64,000 nt of DNA from Inia geoffrensis (lineage: Eukaryota; Chordata; Mammalia; Artiodactyla; Iniidae). The DNA is taken from the NCBI GenBank assembly GCA_036417435.1, contig CM070903.1, positions 58,380,001 to 58,444,000 on the forward strand, in the 5' to 3' direction. Position 1 is the stretch's first letter; every line of letters begins with the position of its first letter. The notes beneath the pieces are model-generated. The model did no database searches. It was not told the origin of the DNA and worked only from the letters and a program-made list of their open reading frames with translations. A program made the translations under genes and the position numbers. Shown here piece after piece: positions 12,785 to 24,575 of the stretch.

Positions 12785-14395
12785 CAAGTAAATTCCACTG
12801 TCTTTTTGGTCCGGCTTCAATGAGATAAAAGCAAATGTATGTAAGTCTATAAGGACAAATAAGAACTGACTTCACAGGAAGGTGAAGTAGAAAGCAGACT
12901 ATATGGTATAATTTAATACTCTCCAAAAGGAATTAAGCAACAGTGCTTCCGCTGGGACAAACCTATATTAGCAGCTCTCACTTATATTTGCCATTTCACA
13001 AACCTACTATGCCATTATGGCAGAAAACAACCAAATATGCTGTTCTAAAACTTTTCACATGGAAAGGGGCGTGAAGTCTTTCCATGTGCCTGGCTCTGTG
13101 GTAATGTTTTATATGCATTATCTCTTTTAATCTCATTCAAATAATTATTCTATGGTGCTCCAGTTTCATACCTATTCCTTCTCATGAGGACAAAATGTCC
13201 TAGGCCTCAGGTTCCATGTTGGCAGTTACTGTCAACAGAGATGTTACAAGTTTCTGGTAAGTGACTCAGAGTGGCCCAAGGTTGTAGAAAGAGCAAACAC
13301 CAATAGATCAAGCATAAAAGACCTCCAATACCGATGGGATGTAGTAAAGATAGTGTCAATCATGGTGCCAGAAAAAGCAAGATCAAAGGAATAAGCTAGA
13401 AGAGGGACACAGATTATTTGGGAATAGCATCAGAGGCCACCTGGAAACAGGTAGAAATCCAGATCAGAAGTTTCCAGAGCACAATCTAGAAACCAAGCTG
13501 GGCAGTCCTTGTTTTGGCCTCAGCTCCCTGTTTATAATGGCCTCCATTCTGCCTTTATGCCATAACTTAAAGATCACCATGTATAAATGCCACCATGTGA
13601 TAAAAAGTGGACTCTGGGAAAATTCTATTTGCACTGTTACTCATCCTGTGTGACTTAGTTTTAATCCACATAAACCTTAGCTGCATGGGGCTTCAGAAGT
13701 CTGAGTTTTGAACTACAGTTTATGCCAAACAACATCAGAGGGCTCAAATACATATAAGTATACACACATTTTAAAATATATAATTAATTATATTTATGTG
13801 ATTATAATTTTCCTCACTTCCAGGTGCTCTCAGGAAAGTAAATGCCCAGATGATACGATAAGTATTAATGACAGCTGGGCTGGCTGACATCACTTCTCTA
13901 AATGTTGCCTCTTCTGGTAATGCTGCTTCTCTGGGCACAAATATCATTTTTTAAAGAACTGAGAGTAAGGATTCTGGGGAAAATGCTTGTATTTTTACAT
14001 GTCCTTATGGTTTTAGGTATTCGTCGTTAATAAGAAAAAGCCTTTTTATTTCTAGCAGCTATGTTTCTAAAGAGAAAATACTGAAGGCTTTTTTCCTGTC
14101 TTAACTGGATTTGGTCTGTATTTGCTGTGCATGAAAAGAGTTTTTCTTACTATTAACGTCCTATGAACCATGAAAGTAAATATAGGAGAAAATTAATATG
14201 TTTACCTGCAAAGAAGCATCAATTGATATTGAGGGTTTTTTGGGGGGTGGTGGGGGTGGCGGGATTGTTGCCTTGGATTAGCTCCACAGGGTAGTACGTA
14301 GATGCCAAGAAGAATCCTATTTAAAGCTCAGAATTGCAGTTTAAGTTCTATGTACATTTTGACTTATCAGCTCTCATATCCATGTAGCAATATAT
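12785..14395. other. Mostly unique DNA, no gene recognised
   Basis: A weak reversed MIR-like piece lies near 13075-13180 ('gtgcctggctctgtggtaat', 'tctcttttaatctcattcaa'). A G-rich run is at 14233-14263. Otherwise there is nothing I can name. Confidence 0.5.
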
Positions 14396-14645
14396 TCTAT
14401 AATAATAATAATAACAGCTCTGACAAATAATTTCTGTAAAATGTTTACATGACTTTCGCTAGTTGGTTTATGTAAATTATCTCATTTAATGCTTACAGTA
14501 ACCCTAGGAGGAGAAACAAATGCCCTTATTTGGTGGTCCAAGATGTTGAATCACAGGCAGGATATTTCCCAGCATGACACAGGTAATAATGATGGAGACT
14601 GAATTCACACCCAGGCGGGCTGACTCCTGAGCCCAAGCTCTCAGC
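14396..14645 (-). mobile_element. MIR SINE, antisense
   Basis: Reversed MIR order: an ATA-repeat start, 'taaattatctcatttaatgc', 'cagtaaccctaggaggag', 'tgacacaggtaataatga', then a degenerate 'actgaattcacacccaggcg'. An old, diverged copy of the mammalian-wide tRNA-derived SINE. Confidence 0.7.
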
Positions 14646-15170
14646 CATCATGCTAGCTTGACCAAAAAGGAAGAAAGGGGTTTCCCAAAATCCAGTCCAG
14701 GACTTCAACTAGATGGGTAGTACAGGAAGATTCTAGCAGGCTCACTAGAAAAAGGCAGAGGGTGGGGAGTTCTCTCCAATTCCATATCCCACTAGATGCT
14801 CAGCCACTCAAAAGGAGACCCAGGACCCAAACTACTTCGAATTTGTTGTGGTTTCAATGCAGAACAAGAGAAACAATGACAAGTAACGTTCCTAAACATG
14901 GATACTGCTGTGCTAAGAATTGCCCACTCTGCAGCTCTCTGTTTCCCAGAGAGCTGAAAGAAGAAAAAGAAAAAAAAAAAAAACTTAGACCAGACTAATA
15001 GAGGAAATAATTAATTAAAAGCAGCCTTTCTGGCATCAGGAACTCAAAATGAACTGTCTAAGAAATGGAAGATGCTCTTAAATCCTGCTGTTAACAGCTA
15101 AAACACCAGGATAGTGATTTTTTGAAAAGTGAAGCAAGACCTGAAAGTTACCTTGAGTTAAGGTGTGGGG
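14646..15170. other. No gene recognised
   Basis: Unique sequence with an A-rich run at 14966-14983. Nothing else could be named. Confidence 0.5.
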
Positions 15171-15190
15171 ACGACTGACATCTTTTCTTC

Positions 15191-15325
15191 TCTTTTTTTT
15201 TTTTTTTTTTTTTTGGTGTTACGCGGGCCTCTCACTGTTGTGACCTCTCCCGTTGCGTGCACGAGCCCACGTGTCCCCTGCATCGGCAGGCGGACTCTCA
15301 ACCACTGCGCCACCAGGGAAGCCCT
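15191..15325 (-). mobile_element. CHR-2 SINE, internally shortened, minus strand
   Basis: A poly(T) of about 22 bases is followed by the reverse complement of the cetacean CHR-2 SINE, ending at GGGAAGCCC. The target duplication ACGACTGACATCTT is at 15171-15184 and 15326-15339. Roughly 75 bases of the middle of the element are missing compared with full copies such as 36388-36594. The perfect duplication and long tail point to a recent insertion. Confidence 0.95.
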
Positions 15326-15904
15326 ACGACTGACATCTTTATGTTACACTTGTTTTATTTTACAACCTATACACCTCCTATCTCTCTAGCTAGTTATCAG
15401 CTCCCCAAGGTCAGGGAAATGGTTATATGCATTTTGATCTCTCTCTTATGATGCCAACACATTAAAGAAAAGCACAGGAGGCAGTCTCTTCTCTCCCACC
15501 CTCCTCCCCACATTATTGTACTCATTGTTGGTAGCATATTCTGAGAAATAAAATTCATTAAACAGCACTTATGCATGAGAGCAACGTACATGGCTTTTAC
15601 CATTCCAAATATCAAACGCTACTCCTAAAACTGCAGTTCTACCCCTAAAACTGGGGAGTTACTGGCTCCATGGCCTTGGCGAAATAGATTACACTTATTG
15701 TAACACGTGTTCATTTTCAGAAGTCCAGATTATTCCATGTTTGCCCTAGTCTCTGTATTACATTTACTAAGATTACTAAACTAATCTTAACTTTTGCAGT
15801 TTCCAGAAGCAGAGTCGTTAAGTATCTTCTATGGAACATGCTGTTTTCCTCCAATAATCTTAGAAAATGCTGGCTGATGACTTGCTTTCCTTGTTAGCTC
15901 ACTT

Positions 15905-16142
15905 GAATAACAAAGTGAATAAGAACACAGCCTCAGACACTTGCAGGCTACAAATGTCAATTACTGCGTGACTGTGCAGAAGTTATTTAACTCCTCTCAG
16001 CCTGTGCCCTTATCTGAAAAAATCGTATGAAAATAGTTACCCCAGAGGGTCAGTGCAAAGATAAAATGACATATCAAACACCTAATATAATGTCTGGTAT
16101 ACAGTTAACACTGAATAAGTGTTGGGCATTATTATTATCTTT
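15905..16142 (+). mobile_element. MIR SINE
   Basis: MIR landmarks on the plus strand: 'cagcctcagacacttgcagg', 'ttactgcgtgactgtgcaga', 'gttatttaactcctctcagc', 'cctgtgcccttatctg', 'ataatgtctggtatacagt', then a TTATTATTA end. The tRNA-derived head and the core are both recognisable. Confidence 0.85.
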
Positions 16143-18290
16143 CTTTCTAATCCCTTAATGCTTGACTTTCTGTTACCATGTCCTTCTTTGCCAGCATTAT
16201 GAACCTTCCTGGATATCATCTTAAAATGTCACCCTGGAGTCAGTTGCTTCACACCTTCCACCAAGGTACTGGAGATTATCATTGGAGACACTGCACTGCA
16301 ATTTCCTGCTAAGTGTCTTTAACATGTAACTTCTCTTCACACAGAACTTTATTCACCTCTCTCCATTCTGAAGTTGACCCCACCTATCTCAATCCATGGC
16401 TTTTATTTGTGCTCAGTGCAGCTTGAAGGCAATTTCATCAACAGGTTTTAGTCTTTCTCTATCAGTATGATTTACTGTATATCTGCAGGGTCTAGGTTAA
16501 AACAGTCTAAATGTGATTAGCTATGAACAAAAGCAATACACGATAAAGAATGACACAGCCACTGTCGTGTCCTTCAGGGTGTTAAGAGTGATCACATTTT
16601 CCTACTTTATTGGGGAAAACCTCGTTCTGCTGAAGGCATTAGGGCAAGGTGATTAAATGTTACTGTGTATAATTTGATATTAGGTATTACCTTTATAATA
16701 CCTATGTCTTCCTGCCACTGAAGCTAAACCATTTGCAAACATTAATGTGGTGCAACTGAGTACAAACCATTTTCCTTTGTGTCTCCTTGGCTGTGGTGGA
16801 GTTAAAATGATAATAATAATCATAAAATGTTTTTTGTTTGCAAGGCAAATGATTAGCAATAAAGATGAATAAATTTTTATTAAAAATTAGAGTAAATAAC
16901 ATATGGCTGAACCCTTGGATACCCCAACAGAAAAAAATCTGTGGTGTTCTAGCTTGAGCACTTTGGGAAATGTGTATGGTACTTACTTTCTGATGAGTAA
17001 CAGCATGCAGCATTGTTAAGCTTGATTAAACAAATTTAATTAGCGTTAGTCAATGCATTTTGGTAAGTGGATAAAATATATTCCAGTTTAGGCATGACTG
17101 TTAATCTTTAATTTATGAGATAAAAGTTAAAATGCAACCATAAAATATTAAAATTGCAATAAACTGCACTTAAAGGAACTGATTTTGTTAGATTTTCTCA
17201 ATTATTTTTTAATCCTACAATTCAAAAGAAATTGCCTTAGTGTTTCCCTGTTTCTTCAGTTTTGTTATTATATATCAGTTAGCAGAGGTAAAAATGGTAA
17301 CATGAGCCCTGCATTCCCAACTGAGGATATCTAATTTCTAAATGAACTAGGACTGCATTACTCTAAAACCAGGCTTTAAAACATTCTTCAAACTTGGGCT
17401 TTTTGTTGTATAGGACTTAACTTATTTAGGGTTCTGGAGACTAAAGACAGGAGGAAAATCTAAATCAAAATCTCATCTTAGACAATAAAATGACCTTAGA
17501 AAAAAATAACAAATTAATTAATTTAAATATTCAGAAATCATTCAAACAAGATATTCTCAAGATTTCAGGAAATCACATCCCAAACTAACTTGAGACTTTT
17601 CAAGTCTCAATTAATACTTTTAACGCTAGTCACTGATAATTAAGCAGACCCTGGCAGAGTGCAGGACCTTTTGCTCCACACAATTAGACTTCCTGAAAAA
17701 TACTGCAGCCTGATCAAGCACAGGCACAAGATTTTATGGAGTTTTCTAGAACTTGTATGTCATAGTCAACCATGATAGAAGAAAGATTTGTAAAAAAACC
17801 ATTATCTTAGAAATGTGTTTAAAATTATTATTTCTCTCTGACTCTTCTTTTCTCAGACTCTCTTTTTCTGCCTTTCTCTCTCTCTTCCAGATCAGCTGCT
17901 CTAAAGTTTAAAAAGCTGGTCAGAATAAAGCGTGTGTGTGTGTGTGTGTGTGTGTCCGTGTACATATATGGAGGCAGGTGGAGAGAGCATTTGAGCTTAG
18001 CCACTTTACAGGAAAATGGGAGCGTTGGCCTGATCAATCTGATCCCGAAAGTTATCAAATCCCAAATCCCAGCAGGAGCTCTAAAAATGGTAGCCACATA
18101 CATTGCTCCCAAGAGCATACCTGGCCACATAGGGAGACCCCCTCCCCACTGGTGTAGGAGCACTGAGACTGCAGACCTCAGAAGTACGTATTTTTTGACT
18201 ATGGATATAGGGGGGGAAGGGATTGTGAGAAACGGAAAAAGCTGTACAGATTCATGGTGAGGATGTGGTTATAAGATCAGAATGGGAGAC
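16143..18290. other. Unique stretch, no gene recognised
   Basis: About 2.1 kb without a confident repeat except a GT microsatellite. A pyrimidine-rich run ending in CAG (17830-17891) looks like a splice acceptor, but no coherent exon follows; the open frames downstream run through the GT repeat. Confidence 0.5.
17931..17956 (+). repeat. (GT)n microsatellite
   Basis: Twelve to thirteen GT units in a row, the sort of tract that varies between individuals. Confidence 0.95.
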
Positions 18291-18294
18291 GTAT

Positions 18295-18420
18295 CCTCAT
18301 TCAGAATACTCATTTCATGTATTCATTCAGTCAATGTGCCAGGTACTATGATAACTGCTAGGGTTACAACACTGAGCAAAACTGACAGTTATTATAGTTC
18401 ATGGAAAATTTACATGAAAA
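18295..18420 (-). mobile_element. L2 3' end fragment, antisense
   Basis: Reads 'ttcattcagtcaatgtgcca', 'ggtactatgataactgctag', 'ggttacaacactgagcaaaa', the usual reversed L2 tail. An L2 fragment in the other direction follows at once. Confidence 0.7.
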
Positions 18421-18429
18421 AACTTACCA

Positions 18430-18741
18430 GAGGAAAGAGACAGGAAAATTCCACAAAGTCCTTCATTATCTAGCTCCAGTCCGTTTCTCTCATCTATTTC
18501 CCCTCACTCCTGACTTACCACCTTTGTCCTATCCATACAAAACTAATTGAAGGGCTCTCCTGGTGGCACAGTGGTTGAGAGTCCGCCTGCCGATGCAGGG
18601 GATATGGGTTCGTGCCCCAGTCTGGGAAGATCCCACATGCCGTGAAGCGGCTGGGCCCGTGAGCCATGGCCGCTGAGCCTGCGCGTCCGGAGCCTGTGCT
18701 CCGCAACGGGAGAGGCCACAACAGTGAGAGGCCCGTGTACC

Positions 18742-18774
<33 letters not shown>

Positions 18775-18920
18775 AATTGAAGCTTCACCAAAATGCATGA
18801 TCATACTTCCCTGACTTTTCACCTCCTCTGAGAAGCTCTTTGATTTCTCTCCTCTGGTTTGGTGCACACCATATGATCTTATCCTCTTCCATGGTAAATA
18901 AAAAAGACTATGTGTATACA
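18430..18920 (+). mobile_element. L2 LINE fragment, split by a CHR-2 SINE
   Basis: The left half ('aagtccttcattatctagct', 'catctatttcccctcactcc') and the right half ('acttccctgacttttcacct', 'cctctgagaagctctttg') follow the order of the L2 ORF2 end. The SINE at 18553-18768 separates them. Confidence 0.7.
18553..18768 (+). mobile_element. CHR-2 SINE, full length
   Basis: A full-length cetacean CHR-2 copy: CCTGGTGGCACAGTGGTTGA head, Pol III B-box-like 'gggttcgtgcccc', AGGCCCGTGTACCGC 3' end, then about 25 A. The target duplication AAAACTAATTGAAG is at 18539-18552 and 18769-18782. It interrupts an L2 fragment. Confidence 0.97.
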
Positions 18921-19843
18921 TATATTTTTCCTTGTCTTCCCTTAATTTCTTTAAAAGTCATATGATAGTTAAAAGCAAAAATTATTATTCTGTAGTTTTG
19001 GCATAAAACTATATTGATGTTTTATAGAATATTAATATAGGATTCTATAGCCTAATTATATATGTATATTTATTTTACTGCAACTAATTCAATATCAACC
19101 TTTAGTATTCTGTTTTAATTTGTCTACTGTAATTTTGACTATATATCTTTATATCTTTTATAGTGGTTGTTCTAGTAATTATAAAATACATACTTGACTG
19201 TTCACACCCTATTTAGAATCATATTTTGCCATTTCAGTTGTAATGTAGAAATCATATTGTTATACAGGTGCTATTATTTTTCCTTCTTTATGTTATAGTT
19301 GTCATATATATTACAACTATAAACATTTAAATTCCCATCAGGAAATATTATCCTTTTTGCTTTCAAATGCCCAGTATATTTTAAAGAATTCAAGAGAAGA
19401 TTTCTCTACTGTATTTACTAATTTTATTTCTCTTGCTTTATTCCTGATGTTCTACGTTTTTTCCAGTTTTTATATTTTTCAGTTCAAAACTTTCATTTCT
19501 TTATGTTATGTATTTCCTTGTTAATCTTTCAGTTATAACTTTTATGATAGCTGCTTTTAAAATCTTTGTCAGGTAATTCTTACCTTGCCATTGGCATCTG
19601 TTAATCATCTTTTCCCATGAAATTTGATATTTTTCCATATTCTTTGTATGCAGAATAATTTCCATTGAATTCTGGATATTTTGAATATTTCCCTATGAGA
19701 ATCTATATCTTGTTTAAACCCTATGGAGAATACTGATATTTTTGTTTTAGCAGGCACATGACTTGGTTAGTTTCATCCCACAGGTTCCAATCCATCTTCT
19801 GTGGCCTATGGTTTCAAAGTTAGTTATCAATGCCTTTGTAGTT

Positions 19844-20025
19844 AGGGCTACCAGATAAAATACAGGACACCAAATATTGCATGAGATATACATATACTAA
19901 ACTATTTATATTTTTATCTGAATTTATTTGTATATATATACGTGTGTGTGTATGTATATAGAGTTTATCTGAAATTCAAATTCAACTGGCATCCTGTATT
20001 TTTATTTGCTAAATCTGGCGGCCCT
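19844..20025. mobile_element. Palindromic hAT-like non-autonomous element (MER53-like)
   Basis: A 182-bp element with long terminal inverted repeats: the left end AGGGCTACCAGAT pairs with the right end ATCTGGCGGCCCT with two mismatches, and the inner arms (cagataaaatacagg / cctgtatttttattt) also pair. The flanks share TTTGTAG (19835-19841 and 20027-20033), consistent with a hAT-type duplication. The family name is from memory; the palindrome is seen directly. Confidence 0.8.
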
Positions 20026-20508
20026 ATTTGTAGACTTTGAATTTGTCCTACATGTTAGCTACCCAGTGGTGGTCTATATCTTATTTCTCAAATTAAAAAA
20101 ATATATATATCTATCTATATGTCTTTATCTTAGTTCTCAAAGCCATTAGTATGCTAATAAAGATCAGACTCCAGTAAGTACAGGTCAAGGATGAGCCCAG
20201 GAGTACAGTTTTTTCGTGCTTCCCCCTTTCTGAGACTTCTGCAGCAGTTTCTGATCCGCTGTGCCTCCTCTTTTATATCTCCTGGCCAGAAACTGCCCAC
20301 TTCTATAATTGTACTACATCCTGGCCCATGTAGAGGGAGACCAGAGAGACAGGAAAGTGAAAACCAACAGGCTTTGGCCATGCCCTCATAGCCACAGCTG
20401 CACTAAAAGGAGAGGAAGCTGCTCTTCCTGGCATGCCACTGCCCTCATTGCACAATAGCCAGGTCCTGAGGATTTGGAATAAGGTAAAGGGAGAGGAAAA
20501 AAACTGGA

Positions 20509-20874
20509 TGCTATGGGCTGAATGTGTGGCCCCCCAGAATTCATATGTTGAAATCTTAACCTTCAAGGTGATGGTATGAGGAGATGAGGCTTTGGGGAGG
20601 TGATTTGGTCATCAGGGCAGAGCCCTCATGAATGTGGTTAGTGCCTTTAAAAGAGACCCTAGAGAGAGATCCCTTACCCCTTCCACCATGTGAGGACAGA
20701 GAGAGGAGTCAGCAGTCTGCAGCCTGAAAGACAGCCTTCATCAGACACCAGGTCTACTGGTGCCTTGATCTTGGACTTCTCAGCCTCCAGAACTGTGAAA
20801 AATAAATTTTTGTTGTTTATATGTTACCCAGTCTAATGCTATTTTTGTTACAGCAGCCCAAAAGGACTGAGACA
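20509..20874 (+). mobile_element. Solo MaLR LTR (MLT1/MST type)
   Basis: A 366-bp solo LTR: 'tgctatgggctgaatgtgtg', 'cccagaattcatatgttgaa', 'gggcagagccctcatgaatg', 'ccttccaccatgtgaggaca', 'ggacttctcagcctccagaa', ending near 'ggactgagaca'. Flanking 5-mers CTGGA (20504-20508) and CTGGG (20875-20879) match at four of five positions. It is inserted in an antisense L1. Confidence 0.92.
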
Positions 20875-21239
20875 CTGGGGTATTTTCCCCACTATTTCTG
20901 AGCTTTAAAATTTCCCTGTTTTACTCCTCAAGCCAGAACTGGAGGATTTCTCCTGGATCTCTTTCTGTATGTCCCACATTGCCCATGTCAGGGCTTCAGA
21001 TTGCTCTTGAGTTTAGGCTGGGGGATACTGGAAGTAAAAATTGGTAAACTCTCTGCCAGTTCAGTGGTACTTCAGAATCTGGTATTCTTTCCCAATTTGC
21101 ATGCCAACATTTACTTTTCAGAGTTCTTTTCAGGGAATGCTGTCTATAGTTTCTCAACTTTTCATAATTGCAATAGGAGAGGAAGGTTGACATGTGTTTA
21201 TTCCATCTTACCCAGAGCCTACAACATTAAATCTTAGAA

Positions 21240-21495
21240 GACTGCAATGAGTTAAAGATACATATTATAATCCTTAGAGAAATCAATAATAAATAATGAA
21301 AACATATATAACAACAGATTCAAAAGAGAAACTAAAATATATACTAAAAAGATTTTTAAATATAAAAAGTGCAAGAAAGGAAGAATAGAGGAACCAAAAA
21401 GACATGAGGCAAATAAAAAATAAATAAATAGCAAGATGGCAGACCTAAATACAACCATATCAATAGTTACATTAAAGAAAAATGGGCTTCTATAT
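21240..21495 (+). mobile_element. L1M fragment near ORF2 start
   Basis: 'aatagcaagatggcagacct', 'aaatacaaccatatcaatag' and 'ttacattaaagaaaaatggg' follow the order of an old sense-strand L1. It is truncated on both sides and lies beside the antisense L1. Confidence 0.65.
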
Positions 21496-21904
21496 ACATT
21501 ATTGTGGAAAGACTAGAGATTAGCAAAGTACATTTTGTTAGCAGCCCCTTAAAATTTAATATAGGATAGAGCTGAGAGGCTGGGAGTCAAGAAGAGCCCT
21601 AAGTATTCAAGTTGGTTGTCTGTGGGAAAGAGAAGGTGAGGAAGGGAAGAAGTCTGGGAAGAGAGCATGCCTACACTGGACCTGGTCATTCTTGGAAAAA
21701 ATGAAATACTGATGACATTAGCTACTTCTAGATCTCTATGTTTTACCTTCTCCTTCTCAAACAACATTTGGGCAATAGATCCTCCTTTAGATCAGACTCT
21801 TCTGAGATGCTCAAAAATCACTGAGACTAGCCAAAACCTTTGGCAATTTTCCCCTAGTTTGAGTCAAATGCTTACACACTATCAGGTGCCACACTTCAGT
21901 AGAT

Positions 21905-21915
21905 GATAGATAGAC

Positions 21916-21946
<31 letters not shown>

Positions 21947-21960
21947 GTAGATAGATGATA
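21905..21960 (+). repeat. (GATA)n microsatellite
   Basis: An imperfect run of about twelve GATA units with GACA and GGTA variants. Confidence 0.95.
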
Positions 21961-22145
21961 CTCTTTTCATAGTCGTCAATCAGCACAGGATACATTATAG
22001 TCCATTTTATAGTTGAAGAAGCACATGGTTTAAAAGTGTAAATAATTTGCCCTAGGTAATACAGCCATGAAGCAGTGGGGCTCAGACTTTGAATCCAGGA
22101 TTGTCTTTAAATCAAATCCATGCTCTTTCCACTATACAATGCTTT
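21961..22145 (-). mobile_element. MIR SINE, antisense
   Basis: 'ttatagtccattttatagtt', 'aataatttgccctaggtaat', 'acagccatgaagcagtgggg', 'ctttgaatccaggattgtct' and 'tgctctttccactatacaat' are the reversed MIR landmarks in order. Confidence 0.82.
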
Positions 22146-23054
22146 CTTCTTGTCAACAGACCTTAACATCTACAACAGATAAAGTGAAGACACTTTATTG
22201 GAACAATTATTGGGAACCTTATGTAGAACTGAAGCAAGACCAGTCTAGACTATAACAACCAGAAAATGGATGAAAAAGCGTGGAGACTGAAAACCTTTTT
22301 GACTTACTACTCAATGTTGTATATTTGACATTTTTAACAAGGGTTAATAGTTAAAAGGCAAGGACCAATTTAAATAAAACCATATTCAAATCAAATTAAA
22401 ATTCTAAAGATGCAGAGCACCTAGAAATTAGCTTTTCCAGACCTTTAAGTTAACAAATAGAATTCTAAATTACTCAAATGTTTTTTACTCTTTTAATAAA
22501 AATACTACATTTCATATTTTTTAAGACATAGCAAAGTATTTTTAATTCAATCAAATTGAGAGTCATTTTCTATATGTGCTGAACATGTAATAAATCATTC
22601 TCCATTCAATTTATTTTGGGGGAACAGAACTTGAAAATATACATTCATTTAAATTTAAAAAAGCAGGAACGATCTGACCTGTGCTCCTACATTATACATA
22701 AATGCCAGGGGAGTCCACACTTCAGGGTTAGCATTAATGCATCTTTGGCGTTCCTGTACTTATATGCTGTGGTGATTTATGTTGGGGTTAAGTGAGATCA
22801 TATTTACAGCGATAAAACTCTCTTTTTATTGAAGAGAGTCATCCTTTACTTCTGTTGCAGTTATTCAGTACCACCCCATGTGTTCACGAATGGGATATTG
22901 TTAAAAAGTAACTCAGCAACAGTAGGCAGTCTAAATTCACTCTCAAGAACTGCTGGCACACAAATGAACATGGCCTCTAATGAAGGAATCTTGATGCTCA
23001 GTTTCTGAGCACATATGAAACAGTCAATCTGCCTGCTTTTTAAGATTCTTAAGA
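22146..23054. other. No gene or repeat recognised
   Basis: About 900 bases of AT-rich unique sequence. No coding or RNA signal was seen. Confidence 0.5.
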
Positions 23055-23205
23055 AGAAGGAGAAAAAAGCACTGATGTTTTATGAAGTACTTACCATGCA
23101 CCATGGTCCATGAAACAATCTCATTTAAAACTTACAACTAAACCCCCTTTTTTTTTACAGATGAGGAAACTGAGAATCCAATCTGTTCAGATAACACAAT
23201 AAAAG
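23055..23205 (-). mobile_element. MIR SINE fragment, antisense
   Basis: 'tatgaagtacttaccatgca', 'acaatctcatttaaaactta' and 'acagatgaggaaactgagaa' mark the reversed MIR core. Confidence 0.75.
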
Positions 23206-23332
23206 ATTTCCATCCATCTTTTAAGAAAAGAAAACCAAAGGTCACTGATTGTAGTACACTGTGCTTCTATCTGCCTATGAGACTCTAATATTGCCAGAAA
23301 AAGAACTTATTCCACCTACAAATAAAACACAT

Positions 23333-23676
23333 TGTATCAGGGTTCTGCAGAGACAAGATTAATAGGATGGATACATAGATAGATAGATACATAGATAGAT
23401 ACATAGATACATAGATATATAGATAGATGTCTCAACTCAAAGGCAGTTGGGCAGGAGGAGCTCCCTCTTACTCAGACTTTTTGTTCTATTCAGGACTTCA
23501 ACTGACTGAATGAAGCCCACTCGCTTTAGGGAGAGCAATCTGCCTTACTCAGCCTACTGATTCAGATATTAATCACATCCAGGAACACCCTCACAAATAT
23601 ACACAGAATAATGTTTGACCAAATATCTGACCACTCTGTGGCGCAGTCAAGTTGATGCATAAAATTAACCATCACA
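23333..23676 (+). mobile_element. Solo LTR (ERVL/MLT2-like) with 5-bp target duplication
   Basis: A 344-bp element from TGTATCAGGGTTCTGCAGAG to TTAACCATCACA, flanked by identical CACAT (23328-23332 and 23677-23681). A GATA/GATACATA tandem run (about 23373-23427) fills its 5' part. 'ctttttgttctattcaggac', 'gagggcaatctg'-like and 'caggaacaccctcacaaata' blocks support an ERVL-class LTR. The subfamily name is uncertain; the borders are firm. No internal region is present. Confidence 0.9.
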
Positions 23677-23914
23677 CACATGCTAGCACTACCCCTATCC
23701 TTTCAGCCACTGTCCCACACTATTGATTTTACTAACAATATTAACAACTGCTTAGAAGTATTATGAGTTACACTTCAACCTGTTTCAACACTAACATAGG
23801 GACTATCTTAAATGTGATAGTTAACATAACCTTCAGTGGTGCCTACCAGCAGTGGTAAATTTGGCACCTAAAGACTTTAAAATCTATCCTACAGGACTAC
23901 ACAAAGCATAGGTA

Positions 23915-24172
23915 CAGTATATCTGTGGACACCAGCTTTATTTGTAATGTTGGAAATTTAAAACAAAGTAAATATCCAACAATAGTAAAAGAACTAAATA
24001 AATTATAGTGCAACCATATCATAGGATACTATTTAGTCATTAAAAATAATTCAATGTTTTTATTGGCATATAAAATGTTTATGATGAATTTCATGATAAT
24101 ACTTTTATAAATATATATATAAACACATGTATATATACATCTATATATATATGTGTATATGCACAGATCTGA
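23915..24172 (+). mobile_element. Old L1M ORF2 3' / UTR fragment
   Basis: 'agctttatttgtaatgttgg', 'gtaaatatccaacaatagta', 'ggatactatttagtcattaa' followed by an AT/GT stretch ('tatatgtgtatatgcacag') reproduce the L1M 3' region in order. Confidence 0.78.
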
Positions 24173-24575
24173 AGTTTACAAGTCACAATGGTTTTCCCTG
24201 AGAAGTAAAAGGTCATATGCTTTCATTGTGAGAAGAAACAATTCCTGCCACATGGCTAGGAGTTGAGGGTGACTTCTAGGAAATGAGAATGATCCACTGC
24301 TGATAGCCAGCAAGAAAATGGAAACATCGTTCCTACAACCACAAGGAATTGTATTCAGCCAAGGACCTGAACTGATTTGAGAGAGCACTCTCATCTCTGG
24401 ATGAAAATGCAGTTAGCTGACACCTTGATTGCTGCCTTGTGTGACTCCAAGCAGAAGACTCAGCTATTCTGTGCCTGGACTTCGGACCTACAAACCTGTG
24501 AAGTAATAAATGTCTTTTTGTAGCCACTGTTTGTAATAATTTGTTATATAGCAATAGGAAACTACTATAATCATT
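24173..24575 (+). mobile_element. MLT1 LTR (ERVL-MaLR)
   Basis: Motifs in order: 'tgatagccagcaagaaaatg', 'cctacaaccacaaggaattg', 'agctgacaccttgattgctg', 'tgtgcctggacttcggacct', 'gtgaagtaataaatgtc', 'tagcaataggaaactacta'. This is the 3' two thirds of an MLT1 LTR with the AATAAA signal. The 5' border is unclear. Confidence 0.88.

Larger units (their letters stand above)
18960..21225 (-). mobile_element. Old antisense L1M, 5' UTR / ORF1-side region
   Basis: The sequence reads as antisense L1M 5'-region DNA: 'agtggttgttctagtaatta', 'tatgttatagttgtcatata', 'gctgcttttaaaatctttgt', then 'aactggaggatttctcctgg' and 'tccatcttacccagagcc' at the right end. It is interrupted by a palindromic DNA transposon (19844-20025) and a MaLR LTR (20509-20874). 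The right-hand part is the less certain half. Confidence 0.65.

Noticed and set aside
17934..18260. 108- and 111-codon frames on opposite strands
   Set aside because: They read through the GT/CA microsatellite (VCVCV / HTHTH) and a low-complexity pyrimidine run; no domain was seen.
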